Shown piece by piece: positions 23,834 to 36,269 of a DNA stretch of 64,000 bases. The DNA comes from Diphasiastrum complanatum (lineage: Eukaryota; Streptophyta; Lycopodiopsida; Lycopodiales; Lycopodiaceae). Location of the stretch: positions 64,878,958-64,942,957 of the forward strand of contig CM055099.1 of the NCBI GenBank assembly GCA_029204225.1. The letters run 5' to 3'. The position numbers were made by a program, and so were the translations under genes. How positions within the stretch are numbered: position 1 is the first letter of the stretch; every line of letters starts with the position of its first letter. The notes under the pieces were generated by a model. That model did not search any database and had not been told where the DNA came from. It saw only the letters and a list, made by a program, of their open reading frames with translations.

Positions 23834-26461
23834 TCAATGGTCAGTAACTATGGTAAACTGGGAGCCATACAAATAATGTCTCCAAACTTTCAGGGCATGA
23901 ATCACAACAAAAAGCTCCTTGTCGTAGGTGGAATACCGCCTTTGAGCAGGATCTAATTTTTTGCTTTCAAAAGCAACCGGTCTACCATCCTGATATAGGA
24001 CTGCACCTATAGCATAGTCACTAGCATCCGTTTCAAGCACATATGGCTTGTTAGGATCCACTATGTGTAAAATAGGTGTTGTAGTCACACAGTATTTGAG
24101 GTTCTCAAAACTCTGATTCAACTCTTCAGTCCAAGTAACCGGAGGACTGAACTTACTGTGCCGGCTAACTCTCTTAGCCCCTTTGAGGACATTTGTCAAG
24201 GCCAATGCAATTAATGCATAGTTCAAGATGAATCTATGAAAAAACCCCATAAAGCCCAAAAAGGACTTAACCTCTCAGATGGTTTTAGGAATAGGCCATT
24301 CACGTACTTGTCGGACTTTATTTGGGTCAATTTCCAACCCATGGTCCGAAATAATGTGACCAAGGCATAACAACCTTTTCTGGAAGAATACACATTTGGA
24401 CTCCTTGGCAAAAAGCTTCTCCTGTCTAAGTAACTTTAAGACAGTCCTGAGATGCTCCTCATGCTCCTCCAAGGTCTTACTATAGATGAGAATATCATCC
24501 AAGTACACTATTACGAACTTTCCCAGATATGGATGAAGAAGATCGTTCATCATCTGCTGGAAAGTCGCTGGAGCATTTGTCAAGCCAAATGGTAAAACCA
24601 GAAACTCATAATGGCCGTACCTAGTTCTAAACCCGGTTTTTTCAACATCCTCAGTCTTTATGCGAATCTGATGATACCTTGATCTCAAATCGATTTTGGT
24701 GAAGTACTTTGCACCATGCAATCGATCAACCAGCTCATCCATTCGCGGCAAAGGATAACGGTTTTTAATCGTTAATTTATTCAACTTTTTAAAGTCCACA
24801 CAAAGACGAGTGCCTCCGTCTTTTTTATCAACAAGGAGCACAGGTGCCCCCCAGGGAGATTTACTAGGCCTAACATGGCCCATCTCAAGGTAATTTTGTA
24901 GTTGCCTATAAACCTCATCCTCTTCAGTAGTACTCATCCTATATGGGTATAGTGATATAGCTGAACTACCAAGAATCAGTTTAATACCATGGTCAACACC
25001 CTTAGAGGGGGGAAGACCCTCAGGAAGCTGCTAAGGAAACACATCGTTAAATTCTTGCCTAAGTTTCCTAAAAATTTTACCTTCTGGTAAGTTTTCTTGC
25101 TTTAGGTTATTAGACATTAGTTCCATTGGAGATTGTAAAATTGCAAACTGCGTTCTTCATGGTAAGTAAAATCTTTTAACCAACATAAATAAGAACTGCA
25201 ATCAACAACATCCATACATTTAACTGTTTCCAAAGCAGAAAGCATATACGGAGTAGAAATATCAACATTTCCATTTATTTCTATGAGTGAGCCGTTATGC
25301 AAGAACAACAAACTGTGTGTTACATAGTTTTTTCTCATAGTCTCGTTCCTCTCATAGAACCACTCCTTACCAAGTATAACATCTACCCTATCTAGATTCA
25401 TAATGTGAAAGTCTAAATTATCTTTACAGGCTTGAATCTCAATTGGTAGACGTGGGACTATCCAGTCCCATACTTGGTTTTTTGCGCCAGTTGCCATCTT
25501 CACAGTGTATCGATGGTCACTTTGCCTTGTTTCCACCTTTAGCTTCTGCAACAAATTAGCGTTAATAAAATTATGTGTGGAACCATTGTCAAATAAAACA
25601 GTTACTGCTTGGCCACCCACAACCCCCTTCATCCGAATGAGGTCATGGGCCAAAAACAGCCGTATTGAAACAACAATGCTCGCACACAGAATTACCAGCA
25701 AAGGAAAGATCTACGCTAGATATGCTAGAGTTACCTAGTGTCTTAAAAGATGCCCCTTTAGCTTTCCGTTTCTTTGGACATTCTTTCGCGACATGACCTA
25801 GTTCCATGCAATTGAAGCATAGATTGTCGCTTCTGGCTTTCATAAAGGTTTCTTGGTCCAATGTAGATCTTTTCTTCGACTTACCTGAACCCGAAGACCC
25901 ATCCTTTGCCTTGTCTTTCGATTTCTTTGGAAAGAAAGGCTTCTTACCCTTTACGTTGGGCAAGACACCAGTCTCAGGCTTAGCCATCATACGAGTATCA
26001 TCGTAGATTCTGGCGAAGCGAATAGCATCCTCAAGGGTAAGAGGCTGGTTTCTCCTCACCTTTAGCTGGTAGTCTCTTCGCAACCCAAGTATAAAATGCA
26101 ACTTTACTAGCAAAGGATCTATTCTAGTTGCAAAACGAGAATAGACTTCCTAAAACTCTTGTAAGCATTGATCCAGGGGCCGGTTCCCCATATGGATCGT
26201 TACATAAATCCTCCCAATTCCTAGGAACTTCAGGCTTACCCCTTATATCTTGCCACCATGCGAATTCCATCGATCCAGCCATTGCAAGACCACCTCCGGG
26301 GTTCTATCCTTCTTTTCCCCAGCAAAAACTTCAGGAGTGAACAAGGGTTGGTGCACCAATTGCCTTAGCTGCACCAATTCCTTTAGTTCCTGCTGATCTT
26401 GACTGTGTTTAGATTGCATATCAACAATCTGTTGCTGTAGATTGTTAATTGCAAGCAACAA
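23834..26461 (-). pseudogene. Ty3/gypsy gag-pol of a second family, 3'-truncated
   Basis: The minus-strand pieces in order are Gag (26461-25643, with LTPEVFAGEKKDRTP-like motifs and knuckle CFNCMELGHVAKEC), protease (VTVLFDNGSTHNFIN near 25590), RT (24937-24275, LCVDFKKLN, VYLDDILIYSKT) and RNase H (24259-23834, LETDASDYAIGAV). RNase H stops at TDH and the rest of pol is absent. Frame breaks occur in gag and before RT, and a TGA near 24272 replaces an Arg codon after PKTI. The copy is dead and 3' truncated. Confidence 0.85.
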
Positions 26462-26640
26462 GGCATCAGGATCTAAGGTAGAGGAACTTTTTTACTTCGA
26501 AATTCAGAAAAACAGCGGAAAGAAGAACGCTAAAAGATGCATAAAAAATGCATTTTAAGCCCCTTTTGAAATCCGTCAAAGGCATCGTAAATTACAGGAA
26601 AACTACTTCGGATCAACACACCTGCCTTCAGCATGCAATG

Positions 26641-27075
26641 GCTTTGATACCATATGTTACAAACCCTACTTACTGCAAACCTCCAGGTGCCAGTTAACCA
26701 CAAGAGACCGAACGATTCACGTTCCACCCCGCCGTAGGACCTAATCCGGGTCCACCCTCCGTGCCCTGGCCTGTGACCGAATCAAGTTGGATCCGACTTC
26801 CATCCTAGGCGGCGTCCCATACCACCGCCTAGGCTCTCAGCCATCTCCTACCTCATGCTAGCATACATCTTGGCTGTGCACACGCTCTCCATCCACCTCC
26901 TCCTAGGTAGATAGAATGGATGGCAAAATGAGTCCTCCTCCCCTTGAATACCTCCAAGGAGAGAGACTCCAAGCCACGTGCACACCAAGATCATGACACG
27001 TGGCAACCATGCAAGTTCACGAGTCACCAGTCAAGTCTACAGGCCCAGTCATCGTCCAATCTCAAGTTTGGGTTT
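26641..27075 (-). mobile_element. PBS and 5' LTR of the second gypsy family
   Basis: On the minus strand TGGTATCAAAGC (26652-26641) is an initiator-Met primer site. Next to it the LTR ends with GGTTTGTAACA (plus-strand start near 26655). The LTR extends right through GC-rich sequence until it meets LINE sequence near 27080. Its outer end could not be fixed. Confidence 0.6.
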
Positions 27076-27087
27076 GGGACCCAAGGG

Positions 27088-28926
27088 AGTTGGGTCCACT
27101 CTCTCCCACTCTTTTTGCATTGTACATTGATGATCTAGAGCGGATCATCAAGGAGGAGGGTGGTGATGGATGTCCACTTGCTGATGTTATTATTCCTATC
27201 CTACTGTATGCAGATGATGTGGCATTGCTATCCTCTACAGCCTCTGGATTATGGCGACATCTTGATGCTCTCTATGGTTTTTGCTTAGTGTGGGGCTTGA
27301 CGGTGAATACTGCTAAGACCAAGGTAATGGTGTTTAACACTAACCGACAACATATGAGAGATAACACATTTTATTATGATGGACAGCAGCTGGAGATTGT
27401 TACCTCATACACCTATCTAGGTGTACTATTCACCGGTCCCTCACTCACTTTTCGCTCTACTGCTCTATCTCGCCTGTGTAAGGGGCATGCTGCCTTGGTA
27501 CATATGGAGAGAGTGTGTACTACTTACCATATTCATGATCCTGCTTCTAGAGACCACCTTTGTTCTACAGTGGTCTCACCAGTGGCTATGCACTCGGCGG
27601 AGGTTTGGTGCCCAGGGATATCTCAGGGTACTTGGAGAGACATCACTCGCCTGCAGATCACCATGTTAGGGAGGACGATTCGTGCGAAGCCATTAGTTCC
27701 TCATGATATTCTTTTAGCGGAGTTCACCTCACTCCCGATGGTGGTAGAGGCTTTGTTTCAGATTGTTACCTTTCTACATCGACTTGAGACCTTGGATACT
27801 CACATATACGTGATGGTAGCGCTTACTTCTTCTCAGGCTATAGCTGGACAGTAGGCTAGATCTTCTTGGTACGGTGATGTGGTGGCTTTCTTTCAGTCAT
27901 GGGGCTTCTCGATGCTGGATCTCCCACTTGGAACTCATGCATTTATCAGACAACAGCTGTATCGTAGATATTGTCACATAGTATGGGATCGTCTTGATCA
28001 TGACAGGGTCAAGCTTACCTTTTATGGCACACATATCTTACGCAAAGACAGTTTGGGACTTCCTATTAGACCTTTATATCTATCTCTTCCTCTTTCTTTT
28101 GTGCTCCGATATAGGTTGGGATAGTTACGAGTCTCTTCGCATCAGCTTGCTATCGAGACAGGCAGATATTCAGGCATTTTGAGAGAGCATTGGATATGTC
28201 AGGTATGCATATTGGGTGTAGTGGAGGATGAGTTCCATTTTATCTTCACATGCCCTACATACTATGAGATACGTGGTCGAGATCATTGTTTGTATCGGGA
28301 CACCCCCACTACCCTCAGTACCTTTTTGGAGTATCAGGATCCCAGATGTGTCGGCCTTTTACTTCGAGATGCTTATGTTGAGAGCCTCTTTGATACCTTT
28401 TGAGAGTATTACTGATTTGGTTCGACATCTTATTACTAGCTTCTTTCAGAAGCGTGAGCGCGATGACCTATCAGATGATGAGGTAGTCATACTGGTGAGG
28501 GCGAAGGCCCAACGTGCTCAGCCACCACCTCCTGCCAGATCTACACGAGCCTCCAGAGCTACCAGAGCTCCTCGACCACAGATCACAGCTTCTATGGGTA
28601 TTAGTCATTTTTTCCGAGATTGATATTTTATTCTTCCTTTTACTTTCCTTAGTAGAGCAGGTGGTTAAGCTCTAGCACTTGTACCCTCTTCAAAAAACTC
28701 TTGTATTCTTTTTATGATTCTATGTTCGATGTGTCTTCTAACTAGCTAAGGAGATTACTATATTGTTTTTTCCACTTAGACTAGCGTTTTTTTTTATGTT
28801 GTCCGACATGGACAGTGCTCCCACGAGATATGTACTTATTTCTTCTGTCTTATATGCGCTTGGGCACCCAACAGACATTAATATAATTTCTTTTTCTTCT
28901 TCTTCTTCTCTCTCTCTCTCTCTCTA
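27088..28926 (+). mobile_element. LINE copy A: RT C-terminal half, zinc-binding domain, (TTC)n/(TC)n tail
   Basis: The first frame encodes non-LTR RT motifs: GPLSPTLFALYIDDLER near the start, then LLYADDVALLSS with the catalytic YADD, TVNTAKTKVMVFN, and TSYTYLGVLF. Pieces separated by stops or frameshifts near 27854, 28124 and 28180 continue the reading. The RT zinc-binding motif follows (CQVCILGVVEDEFHFIFTC, near 28200), then the ORF end near 28621. The 3' UTR contains GACAGACATTAATATAAT-like sequence and ends in (TTC)n(TC)n at 28889-28926 rather than poly-A. The copy is 5' truncated. Confidence 0.8.
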
Positions 28927-29654
28927 CTATGGCCAAGCTATATGGATCCGTTTTACAGTCTATTGTCAGCTCACGGGCAGAGACAGAGGGGTTACATGCT
29001 ATGGGACAGGCAGGTTTTCGCACTGGCTACTCCACGGCTGACCAGATATTCATCTTGGGATGCATTATTGAGGAGGCTAAGTTCAGAAAGCAGAGGGTTT
29101 ATTGTTGCTTTGTGGATTTCCGCAAAGCCTTTGATTCTGTTCCGAGACACCTTTTACTCCAGTGCTTAGCATCGCTTGGCTTTTCTCAGGAGATCATTGC
29201 TGCTATCGTCACATTGTATGAGAGAGTGCTGGCCCGTTTTCGAGATGGTGATGGATGGTCCTCTTACATTCATAGTACAGTGAGACTTCTGACAGTCAGA
29301 TAGACATTCCAGTACGACGACCGAAGCTCCAGCATCCTCTTCGCTCCTCCAGGCCCAAGGCTCTTCACCGGAGGCCAACACCTGCTTCTCACCATATCAC
29401 GCAGTTTTTTATATCCACTTAGCTAGTTAGCTAACTTATTTCAGTTTTCTCTTTCCCTCTGTGTAGCTGGTGGTTAAGCTACTGATATTGTACCCTCAAC
29501 AGAGTTGGAGGTTAAGCTTTGTTTTTCTCTCTGTTTTCTAGTGCTGGTAAAGCTTACATGGACAATGCTCCTTCTTTTTTGATGTACTTTCTACTTGTCT
29601 TATGTGCCCTCGGGTACTTGACAGACATTAATATAATATAATTCTAATTCTAAT

Positions 29655-29686
<32 letters not shown>

Positions 29687-29689
29687 TCT
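28927..29689 (+). mobile_element. LINE copy B: RT N-terminal fragment, deleted, (TC)n tail
   Basis: It begins immediately after the (TC)n of copy A. 28929-29275 encodes RT motifs upstream of those in copy A: GQAGFRTGYSTADQIF and CCFVDFRKAFDSVPRHLL. It then jumps to the basic ORF end (RRPKLQHPLRSSRPKAL, near 29310) and the 3' UTR. The centre, including YADD, is lost. The end is ACAGACATTAATATAATATAA followed by (TC)n at 29654-29689. Confidence 0.75.
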
Positions 29690-30500
29690 GGTCCCACTTT
29701 TAGCATGAGACAGGCCGCCACCACTCGACTTGGGAAGGGTCATGCTCCCTAGTTCTACTTGAGCGGTTCTGTTTTCGGAAGTCCATCCAGCATGCTCAGA
29801 GAAAGTGTCGACTTTTTGATACCATTGTCACCCCCACGGCCTTGATATGCAGCAGAGACATGGGTCTTCTTTCTTCACATTGGGCCAGCTTGTCACGTTT
29901 GCAGACCACCATGTTAGCTCGTCTCTGATCCGAGCGAAGCCCTCAGTTCCACATGAGATTCTACTGGCCGAGTTTGTAGTACCACCTCTACAGATTGACG
30001 CAATTTTCCAGCTTATCGCATATATTCAGAAATTACAGGCCATGCCGGATACAGACAAACGATACACTCAGATTGCACTATCCTCATCACGCCATCTCCA
30101 TGACCAGGGCTACAGACTATCATGGTTCTCTCAAGCATCCCACCTCCTACATGAGTCATTTGGAATCTCCATCATTGAGCTTCCATCAGGCACTCACCAG
30201 TATATAAGACAGTTTCTATGTCGAGGATATTTAGCACGGACATGGAGTCGCCAGTTGGGAGTTAAGCTTGATTTCTACCGGACCAACTTTCTTGAGCTAG
30301 ATGTAGTCGGAGTTCCAATACTGCCACGATACTTAGCCTCAAGCTTATCACATTGCCTCAGGGTTGGGTGTGATCTTGACATATGTTTGCCCTTATTAGC
30401 GGCCAAACAATTTCTATTTGAGATTTGCATTCAAGTTCTAGCCAGAACAACACTCTCTAGCAAATCCTTTCTTAAGGCTACACAAAGTATCAAAGAGCAA
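29690..30500 (+). mobile_element. LINE copy C: C-terminal ORF fragment
   Basis: The sequence starts at the base after the (TC)n tail of copy B. It encodes the region after the RT thumb: TTRLGKGHAP in one frame, then from 29925 IRAKPSVPHEILLAEFVVPP, ASHLLHESFGISIIELPSG and QYIRQFLCRGYLARTWSR. These align with LINE A (RAKPLVPHDILLAEF) and LINE D. There is no 3' tail. The copy is cut near 30480 by repeat sequence. Confidence 0.7.
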
Positions 30501-31090
30501 GGGAGTGGATGATGAATTACCTAATGCAATATTTGTCCATGATGCGATTCTTGAATGGATATCAGCCATTGTGGAATATTTAAAGTTGGGTAGGCCACCT
30601 CTTGGTTTTAGCTAGGTATAAGAGAGCAAGATGATCATTAAAGTAGCACCATACTCCCATGTGGTGGGACAATTATATAAGATGTGTAAAGCTAATATAA
30701 TGAAATCTAGGCATTATTTGCAAGCTAAATGTTTTGCTATCTTTGTAGATCATCAAGCATAATCAAGACTTGTACAATGCATACGATAGTTAGATATTTG
30801 CTATTATTACAAAAGATTGAGCTCAATATTGCGGTTAGGAAAGGTGAGCAACACTATATAGAAAATTGTCTATCAAAGCTACACAATGTTCTAGAGAGTA
30901 TGGAGCGGATGATGAGCCACTTGACGAAATATTAGTCCATGTTGATGTAGCCCCTTAATGGATAGTTGTCATTCGGGGATATCTGAAGTCAACCAAGCGG
31001 TCCCTTGAATTAGGTAGAATAGAAGAAGCTGATCATCAAAGCAACTCCATACTCCCCCATGGTGGGATGATAGATGTGTAGGTGACGAGT
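30474..31090. repeat. Degenerate direct repeat, about 390-bp period
   Basis: Blocks at about 30474-30690 and 30865-31085 share the order TATCAAAG..GCA, GAGTGGATGATGA, ATATT-GTCCATG, GATCATCAAAG, CCATACTCCC-CATG-TGGTGGGA and GATGTGTA. The two copies are strongly diverged. No coding potential is seen. Confidence 0.5.
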
Positions 31091-31765
31091 AACGTCACAT
31101 GAAGTATGACGCATCACATGATGGAATGTTAGCTTGACATTCCCCTAGCGGGGTTTACGAATTGCAACTAGTGATATTTTGATTAGCCCCATAATTTTTT
31201 TAGATGGGTTCCTTGTTGCTAAGAGTCTTTCATACTCTTTGTTGTGTACTTTGAAGTAGATTGAATGGTTATGCAGTCTTATGGATCCATTAAATTTGCC
31301 TTGTATGGTTGCTGCTTTTTATGAGCGATTGAACCAACTAGTTTATTCAATCTAGATATGGTGCTGTATTAATGTGTTTTAATTTGTCCATAGGTTGAGA
31401 TTTTTTCTACCAATGCTGTTTATCACTTCAACATTATGAGCTGTAATCATATGTTAAATTGAATTGTAAGCTTATAAGAACAAGACATTTAAAAGGCGGT
31501 AATAGATCCTCACTGAATGCAGGCATGTCAATAACCATCTCGACGAGGAGGAGCTATGTAGAGATCAAGCTCTTGCCTTGAATCTAGCATCATCTCATAC
31601 TTCCAACGTACAACTCTTTCCTTATGTATAGTAGTGTCTATCTAGGTTGGTTTTTGAGAATGAAAACCATACAAGTGAATGGAATGGTTTCGATTTGTCT
31701 AGCTGATGTCTATGCGTTCTTTCAGTGCTTAAACAATGTTGTTTTTTACTCGTTTTTATGTTGCG
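31091..31765. other. Non-coding intron sequence
   Basis: AT-rich, with no ORF or transposon domain recognised. It leads into the compound (CT)n(TA)n microsatellite. Confidence 0.4.
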
Positions 31766-31766
31766 A

Positions 31767-31832
<66 letters not shown>
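31766..31832. repeat. Compound microsatellite (CT)n(TA)n, left edge of transposon array
   Basis: About 13 CT units are followed by about 20 AT units ending at 31832, directly before CATAGATCC of element E1. The CT part likely belongs to the original locus. Confidence 0.95.
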
Positions 31833-31834
<2 letters not shown>

Positions 31835-32198
31835 TAGATCCAGCGGTACCAGGATCCGCGGATCCTGGTACCGCAGATCCACTGTGGTACCGTGGATCCA
31901 TACTGATCCGCGGTACCACAATATTTAATATTTTTTAATATTTAATATCTAATATATTAATATATATTTTTTTAACCTAATCCCCCCCCTCGCTTCATCT
32001 CTCTCCCTGCCCATCGTGCTGCTGTCCGCGCCCTCCCTGCTGTCCGCGCCCTCTATGCTGCCCCTCCACTCCTCGCCATCATACTGTCTTCGCGTTGCAC
32101 TGATCGCTTCCGCCCCTGCTATTGCTATTCCGGCCTTTGTTGTGGTTTTTTCCAGCCTTCCGCCTCCTATCGCACTCACGATCATCTCGGTTCTCGTC

Positions 32199-34906
32199 CG
32201 GTGCAAAGATCGTGCGCTGTCGATATTGCCTATTCGAGTTCATTGCTACCCTCACTCGCCTTAAAGGCCACCTACGCGGCACACACGCCAAAGATGGTGG
32301 CACGCTGAATGCTGCCCCCTATGCCAGCATGTCCGTTCCCGTCAGGCAGCGACTTCTGGACTACGGGCCACGTCTTGTGGCGGGGGAGAACACCATTTCG
32401 GAGGGTGTTCTTCGGTTTTGCACCGCGCCTTACGTGGTTGACCCCGAGTTGCTGCCTGCTTAGCTGGCACGCACGAGGAGAGGGAGTGCATCCTCGTCCA
32501 GTCCCTTTGCCCCTCACCCCCCTCAGACAGTTCCGCCACACGCACCCCCATCTGCACCCATTCCGGTGGAACCCGTCCCATCTCGTCCGCCAGTTGCCTT
32601 TGCGGTTCCACCACCACCTATTGTTGCTCGCACTCCCCCAGTTTACGACTTTCTCATGGACTCTCCACAGCCCGAGCAGGAGCAGGCCCAGGATGCCAGT
32701 GACGAGGCCTTCCAGGACGTTGAGGAGATCCCTTCCTCCTTCCCTTCCCATCCGGATGACCTCCCTAGCTAGCAGTTTTCGTATCCCATGCCAGATGTCC
32801 CCCCTCCACCAGTGTACCCCACTTATGCTGCTGCACCCATCCCGGCCAGTGCATCCCACTCTCCCCATTCCACGTCTACAGCTGATGCATCCACTACTGC
32901 CTATCCTGTCGCGTCATCATCCATTCCCGCCACGTTTGGTGCACCGTGCTGGAGGTCCGCTACCCGTCGCCCAGCTGGGAGAGTTCTTAGGCAGCAGAGC
33001 ATTCGCGGCGCGCATCAGCCGCACATGGACAGAGAGGCCACACAGGCCGTGGCCAGTTTGATTTATGAGCTGAACCTTCCATTTGCCATCACCGACTCTG
33101 AGCCCTTCAGAAGGGCCTTCCGCCTTGCACAGTCTGTCAACCCTAGCTGGAGAGTCCCTAGTTCAGAGGTTGTCCGTACACACATGCTGAGGGATAGGGT
33201 CGAGTCATTGTCTAGAGAGATGGAGCCTCTACGTCGCCACTGGGCCACTTACGGTTGCAACATCATGTCCGATGGCTGGACTGATGTCAGGAGGAGGCCG
33301 ATCCTCAACATCTTGGTCTCCAGCTGCATGGGCACAGTTTTTGAGGGCCGTGGATTGCAGCAGGGGGGGGAGAGTCATATCTGCAGAGTTCATGTTTGAT
33401 GTCATCAGGTCTTCCATCCTGTCCATAGGCCCACAGCATGTCGTCACGGTGGTGACGGACAATGCCACGAACTGCATTCAGATGGGTGTACTGCTAGAGG
33501 CCGAGTTCCCTCACATTGTTCATACCGCCTGTGCAGCGCACGATATAGATTTTCTGATGGGGGACATAGGTGCATTTCCCTGGGTTAGAGCCATCGTCCG
33601 TGAGGCCCTCTTCCTGGTGTTGTCGCCAGGAAGAGGCGTGTTCTTGCCATGTTCCGGGTGTTCAGCCATCTGGACCTCCGTAAGCCAGCCCCCACACGCT
33701 TTGCATTCGACTTGGTGGTCATCGACCGTTTGATCAGGTGTAGGGCGCAGCTTTTACAGATGGTTGCCAGTGATCTTTGGCGTGCCAGTACGTTTCAGCA
33801 CACTGAGGATGGGGAGCACTTCTCGGAGACCAGTTCTAGAGGGATGCACAGACATTGTCAGGACTCCTTCGACCACTCTACATTGTGCTCCGCATGGCTG
33901 ACAGCGAGGGGTCGACACTTGGACTGGTATATGAGCTCATGGACCGGAGTGGAGAGTTCCTGCAGCTACCCATCTTGCAGCCAGAGAGGTAAGCGTTACA
34001 GTAATGTGATTGGTCTTTATCTTTTCAGTGATTGCTAGCTTGTTTTTCTGTCAATGTTACGTTTTTTCGTAATGCCCAGGTTTTTACATGCCTTTCACCT
34101 GCAGGATGACCAAGCTGAAGTTCATCTGGGAGACGCGGTGGAACTACTTCCACAGGAGTATCCACAACGTTGCACACATACTGCATCCCCTCTTCCTCTC
34201 TCCGTCACAGATCGTAGACAGGGAGCTCGAGGCCGATTGGCTTCAATACATTCACAGGGTGGGTCCACACATAGGTTTGGATCCTATCAGGATCATGGAG
34301 GAGCTCGCTGCATTTCGTTTCGGCATGGGCACGTTCGACCACTCGGCTGCTCAGGATCCAGAAAGGAGGCAGCTTCCCATTACCTGGTGGACCATGTTCG
34401 GTAGCACCTATCCATCTATATAGCATCTTGCACTGCGTGTCCTTTCTCAGGTATGCATCTCATTTTATCCTCCATTGCTGTGTTTCGCTGACGTTCCACC
34501 CGTGCATATGTGCTGAAACATTTCAGTGCATGTACCACAGGATTGCGCTGCCTCCGTGTGTGAGCGCAATTGGAGCACATGGGCACTCATTCACACGAGG
34601 AGAAGAAACAGGTTGTCTGTGAGTCAGTTGGAGCGGTTGGTGTTCTGTAGCACCAACGCATGCCTCGCCAGGAGACTTCCGACCATTACGAGCGCATTGC
34701 AGGTGATTAGCTATTCTCCCAGAGCATGTTGATTGACAACTGGTACGTTGGTTTCATTTCTTTATCAAATTGTCTCTCTGACATGCAAATTTTGAACCTT
34801 GCAGACGAAGATATCAGATTTGGAGCGCCAGGTTGACTTGCCTACGACATCACCCATCCCATGCCTGCAGATGACCTGGGCACACAGCTGATGGCAGAGA
34901 GAGAGA
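32199..34906 (+). pseudogene. hAT-like transposase (BED finger, DUF659, hAT dimerisation), broken
   Basis: Pieces in order are a BED-type finger (CRYCLFEFIATLTRLKGH, 32217-32290), a Pro-rich linker with TAG at about 32776, DUF659 motifs (MSDGWTDVRRRPILNILV near 33270, VVTDNATNC near 33450, HTACAAHDIDFLM near 33520), TRFAFDLVVIDRLIR near 33690, an intron (33989-34104), an exon with FIWETRWNYFHR, ITWWTMFGSTYPS and HLALRVLSQ, another intron (34451-34526), then the dimerisation motif VCERNWSTWALIHT with RNRLSV. It would cut and paste the element. The start-codon region present in E2 is deleted, and several frameshifts and stops exist, so it is inactive. Confidence 0.8.
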
Positions 34907-34946
34907 GAGGGAGCTTGCCGAGATGAGAGAGAGAGAGCTTGGGCTT

Positions 34947-35304
34947 TGTTACGAGCTCGTAACCAGTGCCGAACCCTAGAGAACACAGATAGGTCAGATA
35001 CCACAGTCAGGGTCGTGTCCAGCGTACATGACCAACAGGGCAAGACAGTGTGAGTAGTGTGCCCCAGCACGGTCCATAGCCATGGTGGGCCTAACACAGC
35101 CTAGGGACCCTGTCAGCAGGATAGGGCCCCCAGTTGGGTCCCGACGTGCAGTCGGCCATGTCAGTGCCACGTGGCCGACACTTGGCAGTAGCATGCTACC
35201 AGTCCTCACACTGGGCTAGGAGGGGCTTACTCTATATCAGGGAGTAGGCAAGGTTGGGTGGATCAGTTAGTGTTTGCCCTACTGTGGTGTTAGGATCTAT
35301 TACA
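34947..35304 (+). mobile_element. Chromovirus copy 2, 5' LTR
   Basis: 358 bp, from TGTTACGAGCTCGTAAC to GGATCTATTACA. The first bases form a palindrome. The same LTR is found at 41065-41422 and, inverted, at 21730-22087 and 43860-44217. Confidence 0.95.
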
Positions 35305-35305
35305 C

Positions 35306-35320
35306 TGGTATCAGAGCTAT
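35306..35320 (+). promoter_or_regulatory. Primer-binding site, initiator Met-tRNA
   Basis: TGGTATCAGAGCTAT starts one base after the 5' LTR. Confidence 0.9.
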
Positions 35321-36269
35321 CTCCATCCTAGGGAGCTAAGTAGCAGCAGGGAGAAGGTGCTCAGAATCTCTTAAAAACTTTGGAAAATAGGAGAGACAGA
35401 TCCAGCGCTGGAGGAGTAGCTTTCTACTGTGAAAGTCTCCATTAAATCATCTTCCTTTTAGTGGGAGTATGAGCTAGATTTCTGAAACAGATCCATCGCT
35501 GTAGAAAACAGCTAGTTATCCTTCGTTTTCAGAGGGTAATTCTCAGATTTTAGAGGAAATAGAAATCAGAAGTCTGGGCCAGAACCAGAGCTGTCAGAAG
35601 AGTGCTTAAATCTCGATTTTCAAGTGCCAAACTGAAACTGTTGAGCGGGTTTTGGACAGAGGAAGGTAGGCAGGGTCTGAGAAGACCATCGCGAGCTGAT
35701 TGTAGACTTCATCCTTCAAATTGAAGCTCAGACATCTGAAGTTGGACACCTACCAAAGCCCTCAGATCAGCGACCTACTATCTGAAGCTAAATCAGAGAA
35801 GCAAGTGGGCTTTGAGCCTTAAATCAGAAGTTTTTGGAGCCATCAAATAGCTGTCCAGTCAGCGAGGGTAGAGGAGTACCAAAGTATTTGCACTTTTGGG
35901 GCTTCCAACCAAAGTTTTCTAAGAAATTGGACCTCAGCCAGACAGCAAGTACAGTGTTCTGAAATTTTCAGAATTCAGAAGTGAATCTTGGCTTCAAATC
36001 TGATTTTCAGAAGCAATCAGATCAGCGAGCTACTATACTCAAGGAACCGGAAATTTGGACGCCATTTTGAAGCTTCAAGCTGGGATTTTCCGGGACAGCA
36101 GGTCTGAAATCGTGGGTAAAAGAGCTGAGAGGGTTCTTCTTCGTAATTTCTTTGGAAGTACAGTCCTCAGAAACAGCTAAGTCATCTTTCCTTTACCTTG
36201 TATAGTTGTAAATTAGTCTTTTGAATTTTTTTCATCAGAAGTTAAGGTACCTCTCTTTCAGTTCCGAAA

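Noticed and set aside
32272-32868. Antisense and shifted ORFs across the GC-rich BED/Pro-rich region (32.3-33.1 and 44.6-45.5, 49.4-51.1 kb)
   Set aside because: GC-rich Pro/Ala coding sequence leaves other frames open. Only the frame with BED or AT-hook motifs is conserved between copies.
34765-35209. Recurrent small ORFs (MLGPPWLW.., MRTGSMLLP..) at 21.8, 34.8, 41.1 and 44.0 kb
   Set aside because: They lie inside the 358-bp chromovirus LTR and appear in each copy on the antisense strand. LTR sequence explains them.
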